Below, in pieces: positions 59,728 through 64,000 of a stretch of 64,000 nt of DNA (positions within the stretch are counted from its first letter, which is position 1; every line of letters starts with the position of its first letter). A program made the translations under genes and the position numbers. Under the pieces are notes generated by a model. The model worked only from the letters and a program-made list of their open reading frames with translations, was not told the DNA's origin and searched no databases. Source of the stretch: Acidobacteriota bacterium (GTDB lineage: Bacteria > Acidobacteriota > Blastocatellia > Chloracidobacteriales > JADJPF01); the NCBI GenBank assembly GCA_016213785.1, contig JACQZQ010000012.1, forward strand, positions 1-64,000. The letters run 5' to 3'.

Positions 59728-60621
59728 ATGGAATCAGATAGGTTCTTTCACTCAACTAAATCTATTAAAATAGTAGTAATTGTAAGTTCTCTATTAATAC
59801 TCTTAGTAGCATTATCCAGCACAATAATACTAATAAACCCAGGGCATGTAGGAGTATTAATTAAGCGAAGTGGAGGAGGCATATCACCACAACCTTTAGG
59901 AGTCGGTTTTCACCTTAAAGCGCCCATTTTTCAAGAAATAGAAGAATATCCTATTTATATGCAAACTTTAGTTTTAACTAAAGATCTAGCAGAAGGTAGC
60001 CCTCGTAATGAAGAAATAAATGTTAACTCAGTAGAAGGCCAACCTATTAGCTGTGACGTTTCTCTTTCTTTTGAACTAGATCCTAATCAAGTTCCTCATT
60101 TATATAGTGTTTTTAGAACAGACATAGATACCATTACTCATGGATTTATTAAACAAACTATTAGACAATCTTTACAAGAAAATGTTGGTAAAACAGAAAT
60201 TGTTAATTTTCTTGGCAAAGAAAAAGCTCAAATAGTTTCTCAAGTTCAAAATGATTTACAAAAAAGGCTTAGCGAGTATGGTTTTGTTGTTAAACAGTTT
60301 ACCTTAAATGAAGTACGTGCTCCTCAGTCTATCGTTAAAGCAATTGAGGCTAAAAACACTATGGCTCAAGATGCTTTAAGAGCACAAAATGAGTTGCAAA
60401 AGAAAGAATTTGAAGCTCAACAAAAAGTAATAGAGGCTGAAGGTGATGCTAAATCAATATTTGCTCGTGCTGAGGCTCAAGCTAAATCTAATCACCTTAT
60501 TGCTGAATCTATTACTCCAACCTTAGTTGAGTATAAAAAGATTGAAAAATGGGATGGTAAAATGCCTCAAGTTGCTGGTACTAACGCAGCAACTCTACTT
60601 AATCTACAAGAAAATAAATAG
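59728..60621 (+). CDS. SPFH/prohibitin-family membrane protein
   Basis: A 297-residue protein with one N-terminal helix (VVSSLLILLVALSSTIILI), a Band 7/SPFH domain (GHVGVLIKRSGGGISPQPLG to about residue 200, including SLSFELDPNQVPHLYSVF) and an Ala/Glu/Gln-rich coiled coil (AKNTMAQDALRAQNELQKKE). Prohibitin-like proteins form ring-shaped membrane scaffolds around proteases such as FtsH or organise microdomains. The domain is complete and the length is normal. AAAAGGAAG lies 7-8 bases before the ATG. A bidirectional hairpin follows. Confidence 0.92.
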   Translation: MESDRFFHSTKSIKIVVIVSSLLILLVALSSTIILINPGHVGVLIKRSGGGISPQPLGVGFHLKAPIFQEIEEYPIYMQTLVLTKDLAEGSPRNEEINVNSVEGQPISCDVSLSFELDPNQVPHLYSVFRTDIDTITHGFIKQTIRQSLQENVGKTEIVNFLGKEKAQIVSQVQNDLQKRLSEYGFVVKQFTLNEVRAPQSIVKAIEAKNTMAQDALRAQNELQKKEFEAQQKVIEAEGDAKSIFARAEAQAKSNHLIAESITPTLVEYKKIEKWDGKMPQVAGTNAATLLNLQENK

Positions 60622-60627
60622 TTAACT

Positions 60628-60666
60628 TAAAAAAGGTTGGAAGAAATATTTTTCCAACCCTTTTTA
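60628..60666. terminator. Bidirectional terminator between convergent genes
   Basis: AAAAAAGGTTGGAA and TTCCAACCCTTTTT form a long stem with one bulged base, flanked by A- and T-runs on both sides. It serves the SPFH gene (plus) and the giant exoprotein gene (minus). Confidence 0.85.
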
Positions 60667-60669
60667 GCT

Positions 60670-63600
60670 CTAGTTTCTAGTAAACATCACACCAACAGAA
60701 AGCTTACCATCAGGGTTCTTAATGGTCAGACGAACCCGATCACCCTTCTTAATAAACTTATCAACGGTTTGACCTGAGGGACTGCCCGTTTTTCTACGTG
60801 GAGTAAATCTAGTACCAGTATCATCAAATTCTAAAGCATACATTTCTGTATCATTAATAATTAAAGTAGCATCCATTTTAATAAATGATCCTGGTGAGTC
60901 TACAAAAAAGTTTTTATCAATAAATACTGGGTTTTTTATTACGGGCAAGTCAGTAGAAGCAGGTTGAGAGCCACTACTCATTTGACCATTTCCAAAAAAT
61001 GTACTTACACTATAAACAAAGTTTCCGCTACTACTGCTACTTGTTGAGACTTTATCTGTAAATGAAGTCATATTTGCTGGAATTGACCCTACTAAATTTT
61101 CAGGTTTTACTATATCGCTTGGGCTAAGTATTCTTCCATCAGCAGGTTGCGGGACTCTATAAATATTATAGCCAGCTATTGCCATTGGATCTGCTTTAGG
61201 CTCAATATCTAAATCCCCTTTAGTATTATTTGCTATAGCTCTTACTATGCCTTTACGACCAAACATTACAGCTACAGATGTGTTTCCATCAGGGTTTTTA
61301 ACTACTAGTTTTACTATACTTGTCTTTCCTATTAGCTTCTTAATAGTTGTACCACTTGAGCTTGCTTGTTTTTTAGCTATTGTAAAACGTGTGCCTGTGC
61401 TATCAAATTGTAGTGGATAACTTTCTATATCATTTACCACTAGAGTTGCCCCCATTTTAATAAATGAGCTAGGAGAATCTAGAAAAATTGTCCCTTGAGT
61501 AAATACAGGATTTATAATTACAGGTAAGTTTGTTCCCATTGGCTGAGAACCGCTACTCATTTGACCATTTCCAAAGAATGTACTTACGCTATAAGTATAA
61601 TTGCTACTTCCGCTTGTTGAAACCTTATCCATAAATGATGTTGCATTTGCTGGCAATGAGGTTACTAAGTTATTTGGATTAACTATTTGATCTACTGGAG
61701 GCATTGTCCCATCTGTTGGTTGTGGGACTCTATAGACATTGTAACCAGCTATTACCAAGTCCCCATCTGCTTTTGGATTTATTTTGTTTACTTGTGCAAG
61801 ATTTCCTACAAGTTCTCCTGCTTTTACTTTTACATTCTGAGGTGGTAAAAGTTGGTTTGGTGGAGGAGGATCAAATGTTATTTGAACTAGTAAAGCAGGT
61901 TGAGAGGGTTGGGTTAGCGCCGCATCTCTGATTTCTGTTGCATTTGCTATAACATTTGTTGGTGGAAGAATTTGTCCTGGCGTTGGAACTGGGGCTGTAA
62001 AACTAACTACTGTTTGTAAAATTGGGGCTGAGTTATTAGCTCTTCTTATACTAAATTGCCCACTAGATACAGTCATTAGATTATCTGCTCTATCTCTAGC
62101 TGTAATCACAACTCTTGCATTTGATGTCTCAAGGTCTGCTGGTATAAACCATACTATTTCTCTAGTAGTAGAGTCTGCTCTAGCTATATCTCCAGACATT
62201 GCACCTGTTTTAGGACTAATGGCATTTTGTGTAGCTATAAATGATGCTGTAAAATCATTTATAGCATCATTATCAGTCGCATCATAACGAATTCTAATTA
62301 ATGATCCTGCGGTTAAAAGATCTCCACCAGCTAAGTTAGTAAATGTTACAGAAGGAGGTTTAGTATCAACACTTTGACCAGTAATAGGAATAGTAAGATT
62401 TCCACCATTACTATTAACAATAACTGAACCATTAACACTACCTAGGCTACCAGGAGTAGGTTTTAGAGTTAGCTCAAAAGTAGTAGATTGATTAGGTGCA
62501 AGTGTATTAGTTGATGAAGGTGTAGAAAGAGTTATTCCTGCACCATTAATAACAGGCGATGTAAAGGTTAAGTCCTGTCCTCCCATATTACGTAAAGTAA
62601 CTGTACGCTTAGCCATATCCCCAATATTAACAGCACCAAAATCTATTCTATTATCAGCCTGAAGTACTGGAGGATTAGGAGGAGGTGTAGATTCAACAAT
62701 AGTTAAAGTAGCAGTATTTGCTGCAATAAGAGCACCATTTGTTGCACCTGTAAGTAATAGATTTACTAACTTATTTTGACCAGGCTGACGGTCGTTAATA
62801 ATTGGAACATTAAATGATTGGCTAAGAACATTAGCTGGAAAGTTTAAAGTTCCACTAACATCAAAATAATTAGTTCCAGCCTGAGCATTAGCACCTGGAG
62901 AGGTTGAGAAGTTAACAGATATAGCAACATTACCTCCATCACTCCTTCCAACAACAATAGTAGCAACGCCAGCAGTCTCATTAACAGTAAAAGAGGGTTG
63001 AGAAAAAGCTAATCGTCCTGGCCGAGCAACATCTTTTTCTAGAATAGTTAAAGTAAGAGTTGCAAGCCCTAAGTTAGCGCCTCCAGTAACACTAAATAGG
63101 CTAACAGTTAAGGTTTTATTTGCTTCAAATGCATTATTTGCAATAGTTTGTATTGTAAAACTCTTAGACGAAGCATCTCCATTAGTAAAATTAAGAGATC
63201 CTGAAGCACTATTAAAATCTCTACCAGAAACAGCACTACCATTATTTGTGCCATAGTTAACAGAAACACTACCATTACTACCACCAGTACGAGTAACAGT
63301 AATAGTTGCAGCATTTCCTTCTGTAACAGACAAAGAACCAACACTAAAATTAATTGAGCCTGCACTACCACCTATAACTAAAGTGTAATTACGAGTGCCT
63401 ACACAATTATTTGCATCTCTTGTTTGAACTGTAAAATTAAATGTTCCTGATGTGTTAGGAGTTCCTACTATACCGCCTGTTGCAAAAACTGATAGTCCTG
63501 AAGGTAAATTTCCAGAAGCTAAAGAAAATGTATAAGGCGCTTTACCACCAGTTGCACTTAAGGCTTGAGAATATTGAACCCCAACTTGCCCATTTGCAAG

Positions 63601-64000
63601 ACCTGTTGGTGAAAGCGTTATAGCAGCACAATTAATCACTAGTGCGTAAGTTTGTGTTCCTATACATCCATTTCCATCTACAACTTGCAAGGTAAAATTA
63701 AATGTACCATTTGCTGTAGGTGTGCCTTGAATTCTTATTATATTATCAGTTCTAGTTGCTGGTGGAATTAAACTTAATCCTGGGGGCAATGTACCAGACA
63801 TTAAACTTACACTTATAGGTATAGTTGCTCCATTAATAGTAATAGCTTGGTTATAAGGAGAACCAACAAGTCCAGCAACTAGAGTAGAAGGAGTAAAAGT
63901 AATATTTGCACAACTTATAGTTAAAGTATAAGCCTGCATCCCTGCACAACCATTAGAATCTGCTGCTGTTATAGTAAAATTAAATGTTCCTAACATAGTA
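60670..64000 (-). CDS. Giant secreted exoprotein, C-terminal part (5' end off window)
   Basis: At least 1109 residues; the frame continues past base 64000, so the ATG at 63994-63996 is internal. Order: three putative-Ig (He_PIG) domains (GTFNFTLQVVDGNGCIGTQT); two Calx-beta domains (SVTEGNAATITVTRTGGSNG); a choice-of-anchor-D domain (IDFGAVNIGDMAKRTVTLRN); an Ig-like domain; then two tandem copies of a unit made of a fibronectin-like domain (AGYNVYRVPQPTDG / AGYNIYRVPQPADG) and the roughly 90-residue C-terminal module. The module therefore occurs twice, once at the very end. No enzyme domain is seen; an adhesin or surface-matrix role is likely. Confidence 0.87.
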   Translation of the reverse strand, partial: TMLGTFNFTITAADSNGCAGMQAYTLTISCANITFTPSTLVAGLVGSPYNQAITINGATIPISVSLMSGTLPPGLSLIPPATRTDNIIRIQGTPTANGTFNFTLQVVDGNGCIGTQTYALVINCAAITLSPTGLANGQVGVQYSQALSATGGKAPYTFSLASGNLPSGLSVFATGGIVGTPNTSGTFNFTVQTRDANNCVGTRNYTLVIGGSAGSINFSVGSLSVTEGNAATITVTRTGGSNGSVSVNYGTNNGSAVSGRDFNSASGSLNFTNGDASSKSFTIQTIANNAFEANKTLTVSLFSVTGGANLGLATLTLTILEKDVARPGRLAFSQPSFTVNETAGVATIVVGRSDGGNVAISVNFSTSPGANAQAGTNYFDVSGTLNFPANVLSQSFNVPIINDRQPGQNKLVNLLLTGATNGALIAANTATLTIVESTPPPNPPVLQADNRIDFGAVNIGDMAKRTVTLRNMGGQDLTFTSPVINGAGITLSTPSSTNTLAPNQSTTFELTLKPTPGSLGSVNGSVIVNSNGGNLTIPITGQSVDTKPPSVTFTNLAGGDLLTAGSLIRIRYDATDNDAINDFTASFIATQNAISPKTGAMSGDIARADSTTREIVWFIPADLETSNARVVITARDRADNLMTVSSGQFSIRRANNSAPILQTVVSFTAPVPTPGQILPPTNVIANATEIRDAALTQPSQPALLVQITFDPPPPNQLLPPQNVKVKAGELVGNLAQVNKINPKADGDLVIAGYNVYRVPQPTDGTMPPVDQIVNPNNLVTSLPANATSFMDKVSTSGSSNYTYSVSTFFGNGQMSSGSQPMGTNLPVIINPVFTQGTIFLDSPSSFIKMGATLVVNDIESYPLQFDSTGTRFTIAKKQASSSGTTIKKLIGKTSIVKLVVKNPDGNTSVAVMFGRKGIVRAIANNTKGDLDIEPKADPMAIAGYNIYRVPQPADGRILSPSDIVKPENLVGSIPANMTSFTDKVSTSSSSSGNFVYSVSTFFGNGQMSSGSQPASTDLPVIKNPVFIDKNFFVDSPGSFIKMDATLIINDTEMYALEFDDTGTRFTPRRKTGSPSGQTVDKFIKKGDRVRLTIKNPDGKLSVGVMFTRN

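Overview
The window reads as low-G+C (roughly one third G+C by eye) chromosomal DNA from a Gram-negative bacterium, most likely an acidobacterium (Blastocatellia-like). The assignment is an inference from gene content: an Oar-type TonB-dependent receptor with an N-terminal carboxypeptidase-regulatory domain, a SpoIVB/S55-type secreted peptidase of the acidobacterial kind, zinc-ribbon and TolB-like/TPR serine/threonine kinases, very large exoproteins with choice-of-anchor-D, CARDB and beta-helix modules, and a bacilliredoxin. No 16S rRNA or other phylogenetic marker is present to confirm it.

Layout. 0-1 kb: the 3' end of a chemoreceptor and a zinc-ribbon gene, then a tandem array of GC-rich hairpins. 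1.2-6.8 kb (minus): a three-gene set of DASS anion transporter, secreted beta-propeller protein and S55 peptidase. 7.4-16 kb: two giant secreted beta-helix proteins and a small zinc-motif membrane protein, then tRNA-Ser(GCT). 16.9-23 kb: a membrane Ser/Thr kinase, a solitary cas6 beside a single CRISPR-type repeat, a Ni/Co transporter fusion and a DinB-like protein. 23.1-27.8 kb: a tandem-kinase/TPR receptor and a NUDT6-like Nudix protein.

27.9-41.9 kb is the centrepiece. It holds a TetR regulator, a TonB-dependent receptor and a tight nine-gene plus-strand run: alpha/beta hydrolase, FabH-like enzyme lacking the usual His and Asn, phasin-like protein, PhaJ-like (R)-enoyl-CoA hydratase, a second hot-dog protein without the active-site motif, long-chain acyl-CoA ligase, compact class III-type PHA synthase, secreted esterase and Spinster-like MFS carrier. 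A separately promoted secreted class-2/PhaZ7-like lipase follows. Copies of a TTCGTTCG-type operator lie before the regulator, the receptor and the last lipase. I read this as a regulated locus for taking up lipids or polyesters and storing the acyl chains as polyhydroxyalkanoate; the function is inferred.

42-45 kb: a BNR/sialidase-like lipoprotein, PepSY membrane protein, unknown protein and YnfA, followed by decayed remnants of a TonB receptor and a second BNR protein. 45.9-54.2 kb: a DUF4394 triple-repeat exoprotein, a two-FHA membrane protein and a TPR-CHAT protein whose protease residues are replaced. 54.2-58.6 kb (minus): bacilliredoxin, inorganic pyrophosphatase, histidine ammonia-lyase, a zinc-ribbon protein, a 59-residue membrane peptide and acetyl-CoA acetyltransferase. 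The window closes with a membrane coiled-coil protein, an SPFH/prohibitin protein and the C-terminal part of another giant exoprotein. Four of the giant exoproteins end in the same roughly 90-residue module, which may be an unnamed sorting or anchoring domain.
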